From positions 1 through 64,000 of the forward strand of contig NZ_QKSD01000010.1 in NCBI RefSeq assembly GCF_003234085.1: 64,000 bases of DNA. The letters run 5' to 3'. Origin of the DNA: Curtobacterium sp. MCPF17_052 (GTDB lineage Bacteria > Actinomycetota > Actinomycetes > Actinomycetales > Microbacteriaceae). Positions 28,112-36,794 of this stretch are shown here, piece by piece. The position numbers were made by a program, and so were the translations under genes. Numbering within the stretch: position 1 is the first letter of the stretch; each line of letters opens with the position of its first letter. The notes under the pieces are model-generated. The model ran no database searches. It was given only the letters and a program-made list of their open reading frames with translations, and was not told where the DNA came from.

Positions 28112-28951
28112 TCAGCGCAGGGTGCGCGGGAGCGTGATGGTGCCGGTCTCGAGGTGGCCGACGGTCGCGACCTCGGGGCCGAGGAACCGGCGGGCCAGGC
28201 GGACGAACCCGGCCTCGTCGGCACCGGTGGCCTCGAACGAGTACTCCGGCGGTTCGGTGCCGGTGCGTTCCAGACCGTGTTCGACGAGTCGGCGGTAGAC
28301 GTCGTTCGCGGTCTCCTCGGCACTCGACACCAGCGTGACGTCCGGTCCCATGACGTACTGGATCGCGGCGGACATCAGCGGGTAGTGCGTGCACCCGAGG
28401 ACCAGCGTGTCGACCCCGGCGGCCCGCACGGGTGTGAGGTAGCCCGCGGCGACCTCGCGGAGCTGGGCGGACGAAGTGTCCCCGGCCTCGACGAACTCGA
28501 CGAAGCGAGGGCACGCCGCAGTGGTGAGGGTGACGTCGGCGGCGACCGCGAAGGCGTCCTCGTAGGCGCGGGACGCGATGGTGCCGATCGTGCCGATGAC
28601 CCCGATGCGGCCGGTGCGGGTCTGCTTGACGGCGGCCCGGGCGGCGGGCTGGATGACCTCGACGACGGGGATGCCGTACGCCTGCTCGTAGCGTTCACGC
28701 GCGTCGCGGAGGACGGCGGAACTCGCGGTGTTGCACGCGATGACGAGCGCCTTGACGCCCTGGTCGACGAGGTCGTCCATGACCTCGAGCGCGTAGCGGC
28801 GGACGTCGGCGATGGGCTTCGGGCCGTACGGCGAGTGCAGCGTGTCGCCGACGTAGCGGATGCTCTCGCGCGGCAGCTGGTCGATGATCGCCCGCGCCAC
28901 CGTCAGCCCGCCGACGCCGCTGTCGAAGACTCCGATCGGTGCATCCGTCAC
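28112..28951 (-). CDS. murI: Glutamate racemase
   Basis: The 279-residue enzyme makes D-glutamate for peptidoglycan. The cofactor-independent pair is visible: Cys73 in ACNTASS and Cys187-Thr-His189 in GCTHYPL, with D10-S11 in FDSGVGGL. The GTG start at 28951 has no Shine-Dalgarno and TACGCT 7 bases upstream, so transcription is probably leaderless. It heads the murI-rph-rdgB transcription unit. Confidence 0.96.
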   Translation of the reverse strand: MTDAPIGVFDSGVGGLTVARAIIDQLPRESIRYVGDTLHSPYGPKPIADVRRYALEVMDDLVDQGVKALVIACNTASSAVLRDARERYEQAYGIPVVEVIQPAARAAVKQTRTGRIGVIGTIGTIASRAYEDAFAVAADVTLTTAACPRFVEFVEAGDTSSAQLREVAAGYLTPVRAAGVDTLVLGCTHYPLMSAAIQYVMGPDVTLVSSAEETANDVYRRLVEHGLERTGTEPPEYSFEATGADEAGFVRLARRFLGPEVATVGHLETGTITLPRTLR

Positions 28952-28958
28952 GGTGACC

Positions 28959-28964
28959 AGCGTA
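28959..28964 (-). promoter_or_regulatory. -10 box, leaderless murI
   Basis: TACGCT on the minus strand, 7 bases before the GTG at 28951. Confidence 0.6.
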
Positions 28965-28994
28965 CCGACGCGCGCCGACCCTGCGGGCGTGGCC

Positions 28995-29004
28995 CGGGCC
29001 TCCC
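28995..29004 (-). repeat. Intergenic copy of the interspersed element
   Basis: An exact copy within the longer CGGGCCTCCCGTCCGG, in the divergent region between murI and pncB; it would lie upstream of both promoters. Confidence 0.6.
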
Positions 29005-29067
29005 GTCCGGATGCCGGCGACGTCCACCGTTCCCGGCCCGCCCCGTGCCTGCGCACCCGGTCCTGGT

Positions 29068-29073
29068 TAGGGT
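29068..29073 (+). promoter_or_regulatory. -10 box, leaderless pncB
   Basis: TAGGGT, 7 bases before the GTG at 29081. Confidence 0.6.
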
Positions 29074-29080
29074 CGGAGTC

Positions 29081-30367
29081 GTGACCACCGCGCTCCTGAC
29101 GGACCAGTACGAACTCACCATGGTCGACGCCGCCCTGAAGGACGGCACCGCCGACCGCCGCTGCGTCTTCGAGGTCTTCGCGAGACGACTGCCGGACGGT
29201 CGCCGGTACGGCGTCGCCGCGGGGCTCGGACGCTTCCTCACCCAGCTGACCGAGTTCCGGTTCGGCGACGAGGAGATCGGGTTCCTCCGGGACCGCCGTG
29301 TCATCGACGAGGGCACCGCCCGGTGGCTCGCCGACTACCGGTTCAGCGGGAACGTCCGTGCGTACCGCGAGGGCGAGGTCTTCTTCCCGAACTCCCCCGT
29401 GCTGCAGATCGAGGGCACCTTCGCCGAGGCCGTGATGCTCGAGACCCTGGCGCTCAGCGTGTTCAACGCCGACTCCGCCATCGCCTCCGCCGCCGCGCGC
29501 ATGGTGTCCGCCGCCGACCGTCGCCCGCTCGCCGAGATGGGCTCGCGTCGGACCGGTGAGTGGAACGCCGTCGCCGCCGCCCGGGCCGCCTACATCGCAG
29601 GCTTCGGTGCGACGAGCAACCTGGAGGCCGGCCGGACCTGGGGCATCCCGACGATGGGCACCGCAGCGCACGCGTTCACGCTGCTGCACGACTCGGAAGA
29701 GGCCGCGTTCCGGTCCCAGCTCGACGCGCTCGGCAGCGGTACGACCCTGCTCGTCGACACCTACGACATCGAGCAGGCGGTCGAGACGGCCGTCCGCCTG
29801 ACCGACGGCAAGCTCGGCGCGGTCCGCATCGACAGCGGTGACCTGCCGTCGGTGGTCGCGTCGGTGCGCGCGCAGCTCGACCGGCTCGGTGCGACCGCGA
29901 CGAAGATCACGGTGACCAACGACCTGGACGAGTACACGATCGCCGCACTCCGTGCCGCACCGGTCGACTCCTACGGCGTCGGCACCTCGGTCGTCTCCGG
30001 GTCGGGGCACCCGGCCGCCGGGATGGTCTTCAAGCTCGTCGCCCACCACTCCCCCGCGGGCGAGTGGGTGCCGGTGGCGAAGAAGTCCGCCGACAAGGCG
30101 TCGGTCGGTGGACGGAAGGAGGCCGGCCGTCGTCTGCGGAACGGCATCGCGACGGCGGAGGTCGTGCTGACCTCCGGCTCCGTCGGCCCGGACGAGCGGG
30201 ACCTGCTCGTCCCGGTCGTCACGCACGGCGAGGTCGATCCGGCGTTCCTCGGGTCTGCCGGGGTCGAGGCCGCTCGCGCGCACCACAAGCGTGCGAAGGC
30301 GGAGCTGCCGGCTGATGCCGAGCGGATCGGTCGGGGCGACCCGGCCATCCCGACGCTGCTCGTCTGA
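29081..30367 (+). CDS. pncB: Nicotinate phosphoribosyltransferase
   Basis: The 428-residue enzyme converts nicotinate and PRPP to NaMN in NAD salvage. Family landmarks are [10 protein letters not shown] at the N terminus, [10 protein letters not shown], the autophosphorylation-site region [10 protein letters not shown] (His), LVDTYDIEQ, and RIDSGDLPS, then GVGTSVVSG. Length is as expected for the short actinobacterial type. The GTG start is fixed by the conserved [11 protein letters not shown] terminus. Confidence 0.95.
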   Translation: MTTALLTDQYELTMVDAALKDGTADRRCVFEVFARRLPDGRRYGVAAGLGRFLTQLTEFRFGDEEIGFLRDRRVIDEGTARWLADYRFSGNVRAYREGEVFFPNSPVLQIEGTFAEAVMLETLALSVFNADSAIASAAARMVSAADRRPLAEMGSRRTGEWNAVAAARAAYIAGFGATSNLEAGRTWGIPTMGTAAHAFTLLHDSEEAAFRSQLDALGSGTTLLVDTYDIEQAVETAVRLTDGKLGAVRIDSGDLPSVVASVRAQLDRLGATATKITVTNDLDEYTIAALRAAPVDSYGVGTSVVSGSGHPAAGMVFKLVAHHSPAGEWVPVAKKSADKASVGGRKEAGRRLRNGIATAEVVLTSGSVGPDERDLLVPVVTHGEVDPAFLGSAGVEAARAHHKRAKAELPADAERIGRGDPAIPTLLV

Positions 30368-30383
30368 GCGGCGTCGGCGGGGG

Positions 30384-30647
30384 TCACTCGGACTTCATCT
30401 TCTCGTAGATCGCCTTGCAGTCCGGGCAGACCGGGAACTTCTCGGGGTCCCGGCCCGGGATCCACTTCTTGCCGCACAGGGCCTTGACGGCCTTGCCGGT
30501 CAGTGCGGACTCGAGGATCTTGTCCTTCTTGACGTAGTGCGAGAAGCGCTCGTGGTCGCCGGGCTCGATCGCCTCCTCTTCCAGGAGCTTCTCGAGTTCG
30601 CGGTCCATCACGTCGAGGCCGCCACCACCGGGTTCCGTCGTGCTCAT
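30384..30647 (-). CDS. DUF3039 family protein
   Basis: The 87-residue protein matches DUF3039 ([21 protein letters not shown], then KALCGKKW and a CPDC pair). The C..CxxC arrangement suggests a small zinc-binding protein. Function unknown; the family is widespread in Actinobacteria. TACCCT lies 6 bases before the ATG, indicating a leaderless message. It is tail-to-tail with pncB, 16 bases apart. Confidence 0.9.
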   Translation of the reverse strand: MSTTEPGGGGLDVMDRELEKLLEEEAIEPGDHERFSHYVKKDKILESALTGKAVKALCGKKWIPGRDPEKFPVCPDCKAIYEKMKSE

Positions 30648-30653
30648 GTCACC

Positions 30654-30659
30654 AGGGTA
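30654..30659 (-). promoter_or_regulatory. -10 box, leaderless DUF3039 gene
   Basis: TACCCT on the minus strand with a 6-base spacer to the ATG at 30647. Confidence 0.6.
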
Positions 30660-30698
30660 CGTCGTCACCGCCGGGTCCGTCGGCCGATCGGTCACGCT

Positions 30699-30808
30699 GT
30701 GGGCGGAGCGGCTGCAGCGCGTGGGCCGACCGGCTGCAGCGCGTGGGCGGGCCGGCTCCAGCGCGCGGGCAGAGCGGGTGCAGCGCGTGGGCGGACCGGC
30801 TGCGGTGG
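30699..30808. repeat. Five-copy 22-bp tandem repeat
   Basis: Five diverged units of about GTGGGCGGACCGGCTGCAGC plus two bases run from 30699 to 30808 and stop two bases before the stop codon of the ABC permease gene (30810). Ala/Pro-like hypothetical translations of this array are not a gene. Confidence 0.85.
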
Positions 30809-30809
30809 G

Positions 30810-32381
30810 TCAGTTCCGCTGCGCCGCGGCCAGGAGGTCCGGACCACGTCGGTCGAACACCGCGCCTCCGACGACGACGCCGAGCACCAGGACGACCACG
30901 CCGACACCGATCCCGACACCGAGGACGAGCGTGAGCGACGGGTCCTCCGCCCCGATGAGCGCGCGCACGCCGAACCACCCGGCCGGCACCATGCAGAGCA
31001 CCGTGCCGATGACCATCAGGGTCTGCGCGACGGTCGCCGTCGCCCCCGCGGCCTGCGGCTGGTGGAACGGGTGGTCACCCGGTCGGACGGTCGGGTACGG
31101 CAGTGCGACCGAGACGATGCTCGACAGGCCGAGACCGCCGAGCAACCCGCTCGCCGACACCGCCACGAGCAACGGGAACGCGGCCATGTCGCCGTACAGC
31201 CAGGCGGACACCGCAGCCCCGGCGACCAGCAGGGGGACGCCGACGACGATGAGCGGCACCAGACGACCGAGGCGGTCGGTCCAGCCCGGAGCGCCCGAGG
31301 CGACGTGCAACCACACCGCCGTGTTGTCGTAGGAGACGTCGTTGTGCGGCAGGAACCCGGCGATCAGGGCCATCAGCGGCAGCGGCACGAGGGCCGTCCA
31401 CGCCCAGGGCACCCCGGCGACACCGAGCGGCAGCACCACGATCGGCACGAACGCCAGGATCAGGTACGAGCTGCGGTACCGCGGGTCGCGGGTCCAGTAC
31501 GTCAGCGCCCGGGCCGCGACGGCGCCGAACGGGGTCGAGCCGAGCCGGTCGAACCAGCCCAGCGCGCGGTGTCGGCGCGCACGGAGCGGACGTGGGACCG
31601 TGACGAGCACGTGACCGACCAGTGCCCACCAGGCCAGGCCGAGCAGCCCGACGACGACGAGCGCCACGAGAAGCCGGGCGACCGCCGTCCCGACGTGACC
31701 GGTCGCGGCGTCGGCGGGCACGGCCCACGCTGCACCCCACGGCGTCCACCCGGCGATGTCGGCGAGTCCCTGCAGTGCGGGTCCGGCCGGGTCGAGCCGG
31801 TCGGTCCGGAGCAGGAGCGACACGGACGGGACGAGCAGCACGAGTCCGACGAGCACCACGGGCCAGTTGGCCTCGCGGACGCGGTGGCCGGCGAACGCCA
31901 GCGCGCCGAGCGTGCTGCCGACGCGGATGAGCAGGGCCGTGGTGGCGAGCACGAGCACGGCGGCGACGACGGCCAGGAGGGCCGGGCCGGCACCGCGACT
32001 CCAGGTGACGACCTGCGCGACGGCGAGCACGGCGACCGCGACGACCGGGATGCCCAGGAGCCCGGCGACACCGAGTCCGACGGCCAGGTCGCGCTGCCCG
32101 ATCCCGAACGCGGCGAAGCGCCGTGGGTCGAACTGGTCGGCGACACCGACGGCGAACGGCACGACGGTGCAGCCGATGGCCACCGCCGTGCCGACCAGGA
32201 CCACGATCGTCCGTGCGGCGACCGGGTCGGCGGTGCGGAGCCCGCCGAGGACGGTCGCCGCCCAGAGGACGACGACCAGGGCGACCAGGCTGCCCACGAC
32301 CACGGCGGCCGGACGGCGTGCCCCACCGCGGACCTCGCCCGCGAGCAGGTCGACCCTCAGCCGGAGAAGCTGTGCAACCAT
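30810..32381 (-). CDS. ABC exporter permease, large polytopic protein
   Basis: The 523-residue protein has at least ten hydrophobic segments and a soluble stretch (about 255-300, RARRHRALGWFDRLG), followed by PHNDVSYDNTAVWLHV between membrane segments. It overlaps the upstream ATPase gene by 25 bases, so the pair form one exporter. I recognise the architecture from actinobacterial ABC-2 type permeases of unknown substrate. The start at 32381 is chosen because it opens the first helix-bearing region with MVAQLLRLRVDLLAGEV. Confidence 0.8.
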   Translation of the reverse strand: MVAQLLRLRVDLLAGEVRGGARRPAAVVVGSLVALVVVLWAATVLGGLRTADPVAARTIVVLVGTAVAIGCTVVPFAVGVADQFDPRRFAAFGIGQRDLAVGLGVAGLLGIPVVAVAVLAVAQVVTWSRGAGPALLAVVAAVLVLATTALLIRVGSTLGALAFAGHRVREANWPVVLVGLVLLVPSVSLLLRTDRLDPAGPALQGLADIAGWTPWGAAWAVPADAATGHVGTAVARLLVALVVVGLLGLAWWALVGHVLVTVPRPLRARRHRALGWFDRLGSTPFGAVAARALTYWTRDPRYRSSYLILAFVPIVVLPLGVAGVPWAWTALVPLPLMALIAGFLPHNDVSYDNTAVWLHVASGAPGWTDRLGRLVPLIVVGVPLLVAGAAVSAWLYGDMAAFPLLVAVSASGLLGGLGLSSIVSVALPYPTVRPGDHPFHQPQAAGATATVAQTLMVIGTVLCMVPAGWFGVRALIGAEDPSLTLVLGVGIGVGVVVLVLGVVVGGAVFDRRGPDLLAAAQRN

Positions 32382-33562
32382 TCCATGCTCTCTGCGACGG
32401 GACGACCGCCGGCGAGTTCGACGAACTTGTCCTCGAGGCTGCGACGACCGCGGACCTGCGCCATGGTGCCGGCGGCCAGGACCTTGCCGCCGACGATGAT
32501 CGCCACGGAGTCGCACGTGCGCTGGACGAGTTCCATCGAGTGGCTGGAGAGCACGACGGTGCCGCCGCCCGCGGTGTAGCGCCGCAGGATGTCGGTGATG
32601 GTCGTCGCGCTGACCGGGTCGACGGACTCGAACGGTTCGTCGAGCACCAGCACGCGTGGCGAGTGGATGAGCGTGGCGGCCAGGGCGATCTTCTTCGCCA
32701 TGCCCATCGAGTAGTCCGCGACCGGTCGACCGAGGGCGTCGCCGAGGCCGAACGCCTCGGCCAGGTCGGCGCTGCGGCTCCGGGCGGTCTTGCCGTCGAG
32801 TCCGCGCAGCGTCGCGGAGTAGAAGAGCATCTGCGCGCCGGTCAGGCGGTCGAACAGGCGGAGCCGGTCCGGCAGGACGCCCATCGCCCGCTTGGCGGCG
32901 GTCGGGTCGGCCCAGACGTCGTGGTCGAGCACGGTCACGGTGCCGGCGTCCGGGCGCAGGAGGCCCGTGAGGACCGAGAGCGTCGTCGTCTTGCCGGCGC
33001 CGTTCGGGCCGACGACCCCGAAGATCGAGCCCTTCCGGATCTCCAGGTCGACGTCGTCCACGGCGAGCGTCTGGCCGTACCGCTTGACGAGGCCGTCGGC
33101 GCGGAGCACGACGGGCTGCTGCGGCACGTTCGGCCGACCGGTCGGGCGCTTCGTCGTGGTCGAGCCGGGCGCGCCGCCCGTGCCGTTCCGGGATGCCGAC
33201 GTGCCGGAGCCGCCCCGGGCCTCCCGGCCGTCCGGCTCGTCACCCGTGGGGGCCGAGCCCTGCGGCCGGGTCGCCCGGCCGGAACGCTTGTCCCGCTTCT
33301 TCCCCTGGCGAGGCTGTGGCGTCGTGCTCGACGACGACCCGGCGGGCAGGACGTCCGCCCCCGCCGTCGTCTCCGAGCCGGTCCTGTCGTCCGTCATGTC
33401 GTCACCCGCGAGCGCGCCGTACGCACCCGTGTCCCCCGTGTCGTCGTGGTCGTCGTCGCCCGTCCCCAGGGCGACGGTCGTGCCGTCGTCGTCCGCGTCG
33501 GCCGTCCACGTCGCGTCCGACGTGCTGTAGACGTCGTCGTTTCCCGTTGTTCCTGCCGACAC
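32357..33562 (-). CDS. ABC exporter ATP-binding protein with long disordered N terminus
   Basis: The ATPase domain (about residues 150-401) has Walker A GPNGAGKTT (185-193), a DYSMGMAKK signature and VLVLDEPFESVDP. It is preceded by 150 residues of acidic then Gly/Ser/Thr/Arg-rich sequence (DDDHDDTGDTG, SSSSTTPQPRQGKK), not part of the usual family. The GTG at 33562 is supported by TACGGT 7 bases upstream; an internal ATG at about residue 56 would give a shorter form. The linker contains G-R-E-A-R-G read from an interspersed element. The partner permease follows with a 25-base overlap. Confidence 0.85.
   Translation of the reverse strand: MSAGTTGNDDVYSTSDATWTADADDDGTTVALGTGDDDHDDTGDTGAYGALAGDDMTDDRTGSETTAGADVLPAGSSSSTTPQPRQGKKRDKRSGRATRPQGSAPTGDEPDGREARGGSGTSASRNGTGGAPGSTTTKRPTGRPNVPQQPVVLRADGLVKRYGQTLAVDDVDLEIRKGSIFGVVGPNGAGKTTTLSVLTGLLRPDAGTVTVLDHDVWADPTAAKRAMGVLPDRLRLFDRLTGAQMLFYSATLRGLDGKTARSRSADLAEAFGLGDALGRPVADYSMGMAKKIALAATLIHSPRVLVLDEPFESVDPVSATTITDILRRYTAGGGTVVLSSHSMELVQRTCDSVAIIVGGKVLAAGTMAQVRGRRSLEDKFVELAGGRPVAESMEWLHSFSG
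33216..33225 (-). repeat. Copy of the interspersed element in the ABC ATPase linker
   Basis: An exact copy read as R-E-A-R in the disordered N-terminal region; the frame differs from copies read as R-A-S-R. Confidence 0.55.
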
Positions 33563-33924
33563 GAGGCCAACCGTACCAACGGTTCCGACCACTCGCTGAG
33601 CCGTGTCCGACCGGGTCACGAATTGAACACGATGCTGCCCGACCCGTACCCCGGCACCGGGTGGTTCCGTATCATTCACCGAGACACGACGGAGTGTTCA
33701 CCACTCGGAAACCTGCCCGCAGCGCTCCCGGAGCGGTTGCTGGACCGGGCGTTCGTCGCTCCGGATCACGCGACTCCCGGCCAACTCGAACGCGGTGCGA
33801 GCAGTATCCATGAAAGCCGTATCGAAGTGCCCGTCAGGACACGCTCGACGTGTCCCCCAGTGCGGACCGGAACCTCCACCCTCGCGGGCGGACCGGACGC
33901 AGGCGGACACCGGAAGGGACAAGC
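33563..33924. promoter_or_regulatory. Divergent intergenic region upstream of the wall-polymer locus
   Basis: This 362-base stretch separates the ABC exporter from the nucleotidyltransferase and holds no credible gene. On the minus side TACGGT (33570-33575) is 7 bases from the exporter GTG. On the plus side TTGAAC (33623-33628) and TACCCC (33647-33652) are 18 bases apart and could be a promoter with a ~260-base leader; TATCAT (33670-33675) is a second -10 candidate. I see no clear riboswitch fold. Confidence 0.45.
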
Positions 33925-34620
33925 ATGACCACGCAGATCGTCATCCTCGCAGCGGGGATGGGCAGCCGCCTCGGGCGCAGCCTGCCGAAGCCGCTCACCG
34001 AGCTCAGCGACGGCCGCACCATCATGCAGCAGCAGTTCGACAACATCCGTGCCGCCTTCGGGTCCAGCGCGCGGGTCACGATCGTCGTCGGCTACAAGTC
34101 GGAGTACATCGTCGAGGCCTTCCCCGAGGCGAACTTCGTCTACAACGAGTCCTACGACTCCACGAACACCTCGAAGAGCCTGCTCCGGGCGCTCAAGGCG
34201 ACCGGCAAGAGCGGCGTCCTCTGGATGAACGGCGACGTGGTCTTCGACCCGATGGCGCTCGTCCGTGCCGCCGACATGATCGACGAGGGTCGGTCGTTCG
34301 TCAGCGTCAACACCGAGAAGGTCTCCGACGAAGAGGTCAAGTACACGATCGACGCCGAGGGCTTCATCGCGAAGCTCTCGAAGAAGGTCGTCGGCGGCCT
34401 GGGTGAAGCCGTGGGCATCAACTACGTCTCCGCAGCCGACAAGCAGGCGCTGATCCGCCAGCTCGGCCGGGTCGACGACCAGGAGTACTTCGAGGGCGGC
34501 ATCGAGGCTGCCATCGCCGAGGACGGGCTACGCTGGACGCCGATCGACATCTCCGACCTGTACGCGGTCGAGATCGACTTCGCCGAGGACCTGCAGCGCG
34601 CGAACGACCTGTTCGCCTGA
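33925..34620 (+). CDS. NTP transferase domain protein (cytidylyltransferase-like)
   Basis: The 231-residue protein has the nucleotidyltransferase signature LAAGMGSRLG followed by PKPLTEL (residues 9-29), metal-binding WMNGDVVFDP, and a C-terminal DISDLYAVEIDFAEDL. It resembles LicC/choline-phosphate or sugar-phosphate cytidylyltransferases and probably makes a CDP-alcohol or NDP-sugar for the polymer encoded downstream. The ATG at 33925 is preceded by GGAAGGGAC; an in-frame ATG 25 codons upstream (33850) gives an Arg-rich tail that looks spurious. It is first in the same-strand trio with the exporter genes. Confidence 0.85.
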   Translation: MTTQIVILAAGMGSRLGRSLPKPLTELSDGRTIMQQQFDNIRAAFGSSARVTIVVGYKSEYIVEAFPEANFVYNESYDSTNTSKSLLRALKATGKSGVLWMNGDVVFDPMALVRAADMIDEGRSFVSVNTEKVSDEEVKYTIDAEGFIAKLSKKVVGGLGEAVGINYVSAADKQALIRQLGRVDDQEYFEGGIEAAIAEDGLRWTPIDISDLYAVEIDFAEDLQRANDLFA

Positions 34621-34698
34621 GCCCGGTCAGGATCCCCCGATCCGGCCCACCGGCCCGGGTGGCCCGCCCCTCGGCGCGGTCCCGGCCGGAGGGAACCC

Positions 34699-35523
34699 AT
34701 GACTGACGCGCAGACGCAGACCACCGTCGTCGCCGCGACGCCGGTGGCTCCGCGTGGTTCCGGTCGTCGGTACCGCCAGGCCCTCTGGCTGCTGACGGTG
34801 CGCGACCTGCGTGTGCGGTACTCGACGTCGGCGCTCGGGTACTTCTGGTCGATCCTCGACCCGCTGGTGATGTCGGCCATCTACTGGTTCGTCTTCACCC
34901 AGGTGTTCCACCGCGGCAAGGTGGGTGAGGAGCCGTACATCGTCTTCCTGCTCACCGCGCTGCTGCCCTGGATGTGGTTCACCGGGGCCGTGTCGGACTC
35001 GACCCGGGCCTTCATCAAGGAAGCCAAGCTGATCCGCTCGACGACGATCCCGCGGAGCATCTGGGTCGCCCGGATCGACGCGTCGAAGGGCATCGAGTTC
35101 CTGCTGAGCATCCCGGTGCTCGCGGTCTTCGTCATCGCCACCGGAGCCCACCTGCACTGGCAGGTCGTGCTGTGGCCGCTGGCGATCGTTCTGCAGGTCG
35201 CGCTGGTCTACGGCCTCGGGCTCATCGTGGCACCGCTCGTGGTCTTCTTCCGCGACCTCGAGCGAGCGGTCAAGCTCGTCCTGCGCTTCCTGTTCTACGC
35301 ATCCCCGATCATCTACGGCACGCAGGCGTTGCCGGAGGCCCTGCACGACCTCGCCGCGATCAACCCGCTGAGCGGCATCTTCGGCATCTACCGCTCGGCG
35401 TTCTTCCCCGGGCAGCTGGACTGGAAGGAGGTGCTCGCGTCGGTCGTCGTCACGGGCATCGTCCTCGTCATCGGGCTCGTCGTGTTCCGTCGGAGCGAGC
35501 ACCGCGTCCTCAAGGAGCTGTGA
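34699..35523 (+). CDS. Polysaccharide/teichoic acid exporter permease (TagG-like)
   Basis: The 274-residue ABC-2 permease has six hydrophobic segments. Family landmarks are TVRDLRVRYSTSALGYFWSILDPL (residues ~33-55, as RYSTSALGYFW), FTQVFHRGK and RFLFYASPIIYG. The late INPLSGIFGIYR is typical of O-antigen/teichoic acid exporters. It moves an undecaprenyl-linked polymer across the membrane with its ATPase. The stop shares one base with the ATPase ATG. Confidence 0.9.
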   Translation: MTDAQTQTTVVAATPVAPRGSGRRYRQALWLLTVRDLRVRYSTSALGYFWSILDPLVMSAIYWFVFTQVFHRGKVGEEPYIVFLLTALLPWMWFTGAVSDSTRAFIKEAKLIRSTTIPRSIWVARIDASKGIEFLLSIPVLAVFVIATGAHLHWQVVLWPLAIVLQVALVYGLGLIVAPLVVFFRDLERAVKLVLRFLFYASPIIYGTQALPEALHDLAAINPLSGIFGIYRSAFFPGQLDWKEVLASVVVTGIVLVIGLVVFRRSEHRVLKEL

Positions 35524-36293
35524 TGGCCACGACCGAACCCGTGACGACCGCTCGCGCCACCGCGCCGGTGATCTCCGTGACCGACGCCGGGATCCGCTTC
35601 AAACGGAACCGCCGTGCCAGCCGGAGCTTCAAGGACCTCTTCGGCCGGGGACAGCGCCGGCGGAAGGCGGACGAGTTCTGGGCGCTCCGGAACGTGTCGT
35701 TCGACGTCCGTCCCGGCGAGGCCATCGGCGTCGTCGGACGGAACGGACAGGGCAAGTCGACGCTCCTCAAGCTCGTCGCCCAGGTGATGCTGCCGGACGA
35801 GGGCCGTGTGCACGTCGGCGCCGGTGTCGCGCCGCTGATCGAGATCACCGGCGGGTTCGTCGGCGACCTCACGGTGCGGGACAACGTCTACCTGACCGCG
35901 GGGCTGCACGGCATGTCGCGGGCCGAGATCCGTGCCGCCTTCGACGAGGTCATCGCATTCGCCGAGATTGCGGACTTCGTCGACACCCCCTACAAGCACC
36001 TGTCGAGCGGCATGAAGGTGCGGATCGCCTTCGCCGTCATCTCGCGGTTGGACGAGCCGGTGATCCTGGTCGACGAGGTCCTGGCCGTGGGCGACAAGAA
36101 GTTCCGCGAGAAGTGCTACAAGCGGATCGAGGAGCTCCTGGCGGGCGGCCGGACGCTGTTCTTCGTCTCGCACAACGACAAGGACCTGCGCCGGTTCTGC
36201 GACCGGGGCCTGTACCTCGACGGTGGCCGACTGCAGTTCGACGGACCCATCGACGAGGCCCTCGAGCGGTACAACGCGGACCACGGCGTCTGA
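35523..36293 (+). CDS. Polysaccharide/teichoic acid exporter ATPase (TagH-like)
   Basis: The 256-residue ATPase has Walker A GRNGQGKST, a HLSSGMKVRIAF signature and Walker B VILVDEVLAVGD, the arrangement of TagH/Wzt-type ATPases. An N-terminal basic segment (FKRNRRASRSFKDLFGRG) is typical of the family. No C-terminal polymer-binding domain is present. It overlaps the permease stop by one base; together they form the exporter of this locus. Confidence 0.92.
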   Translation: MATTEPVTTARATAPVISVTDAGIRFKRNRRASRSFKDLFGRGQRRRKADEFWALRNVSFDVRPGEAIGVVGRNGQGKSTLLKLVAQVMLPDEGRVHVGAGVAPLIEITGGFVGDLTVRDNVYLTAGLHGMSRAEIRAAFDEVIAFAEIADFVDTPYKHLSSGMKVRIAFAVISRLDEPVILVDEVLAVGDKKFREKCYKRIEELLAGGRTLFFVSHNDKDLRRFCDRGLYLDGGRLQFDGPIDEALERYNADHGV

Positions 36294-36388
36294 CGCCCGC
36301 TCCTCCACAACCGAGCACCTCCGCAGCACGCTCCACAGCCCCGGTTCCCCGAGGGCTCTCCGGGGGTCCCGACGTCGGACCCCACCCC

Positions 36389-36394
36389 TAACGT
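36389..36394 (+). promoter_or_regulatory. -10 box, leaderless small gene
   Basis: TAACGT, 7 bases before the ATG at 36402. Confidence 0.5.
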
Positions 36395-36401
36395 GCTCCC
36401 C

Positions 36402-36704
36402 ATGCACCACCCCACCACCGCCTACCCGGTTCCCTTCTCCATCGACCGATCAGCCGCTCCACGCCGCTACGAACTGGTCAACACCAGTACCGAGACCCTC
36501 GACGGGATCTCCCTCACCCACCTCGGTACCGGCTACTCGCCGCCGCTCGTCGTCCGACGCCTCGAGCCGGGGCGCGGCCTGTCCCTGGCCGTCTTCGGCG
36601 CCGGCGCGGACGAGACCGGTGTCGTCATCGTCCGGTGGCGCCGACCGGACCGCACGGAGTTCCTGTGGCGGATGTCGCTCGCCGGACCCGGGCTCGCCCC
36701 GTGA
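36402..36704 (+). CDS. Small protein of unknown function
   Basis: The 100-residue protein has no recognised domain. It reads as a compact beta-rich sequence (RYELVNTSTETLDGISL, then VVRRLEPGRGLSLAVFG and VVIVRWRRPDRTEFLW), reminiscent of a small beta-sandwich. The 7-base spacing from a TAACGT -10 box to the ATG supports it as a real gene, but codon bias alone would be needed to confirm. It sits between the TagGH-like exporter and the TagF-like gene. Confidence 0.6.
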   Translation: MHHPTTAYPVPFSIDRSAAPRRYELVNTSTETLDGISLTHLGTGYSPPLVVRRLEPGRGLSLAVFGAGADETGVVIVRWRRPDRTEFLWRMSLAGPGLAP

Positions 36705-36733
36705 CCGGGCACCCGGCCCGGGGCATCCGGACA

Positions 36734-36772
36734 CCCGTGCGACGGCGCCGACACCGGCGGTGCCCGCACGGG
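36734..36772. terminator. Hairpin between convergent genes
   Basis: CCCGTGCG (36734-36741) pairs with CGCACGGG (36765-36772); the loop can pair further. It lies between the small gene and the TagF-like gene, which converge. Confidence 0.5.
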
Positions 36773-36794
36773 CGACGCCGGCGCACGCCGGAGG

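Noticed and set aside
33563..33924. Riboswitch or small RNA upstream of the cytidylyltransferase gene
   Set aside because: No conserved fold or motif recognisable by eye; only promoter-like hexamers.
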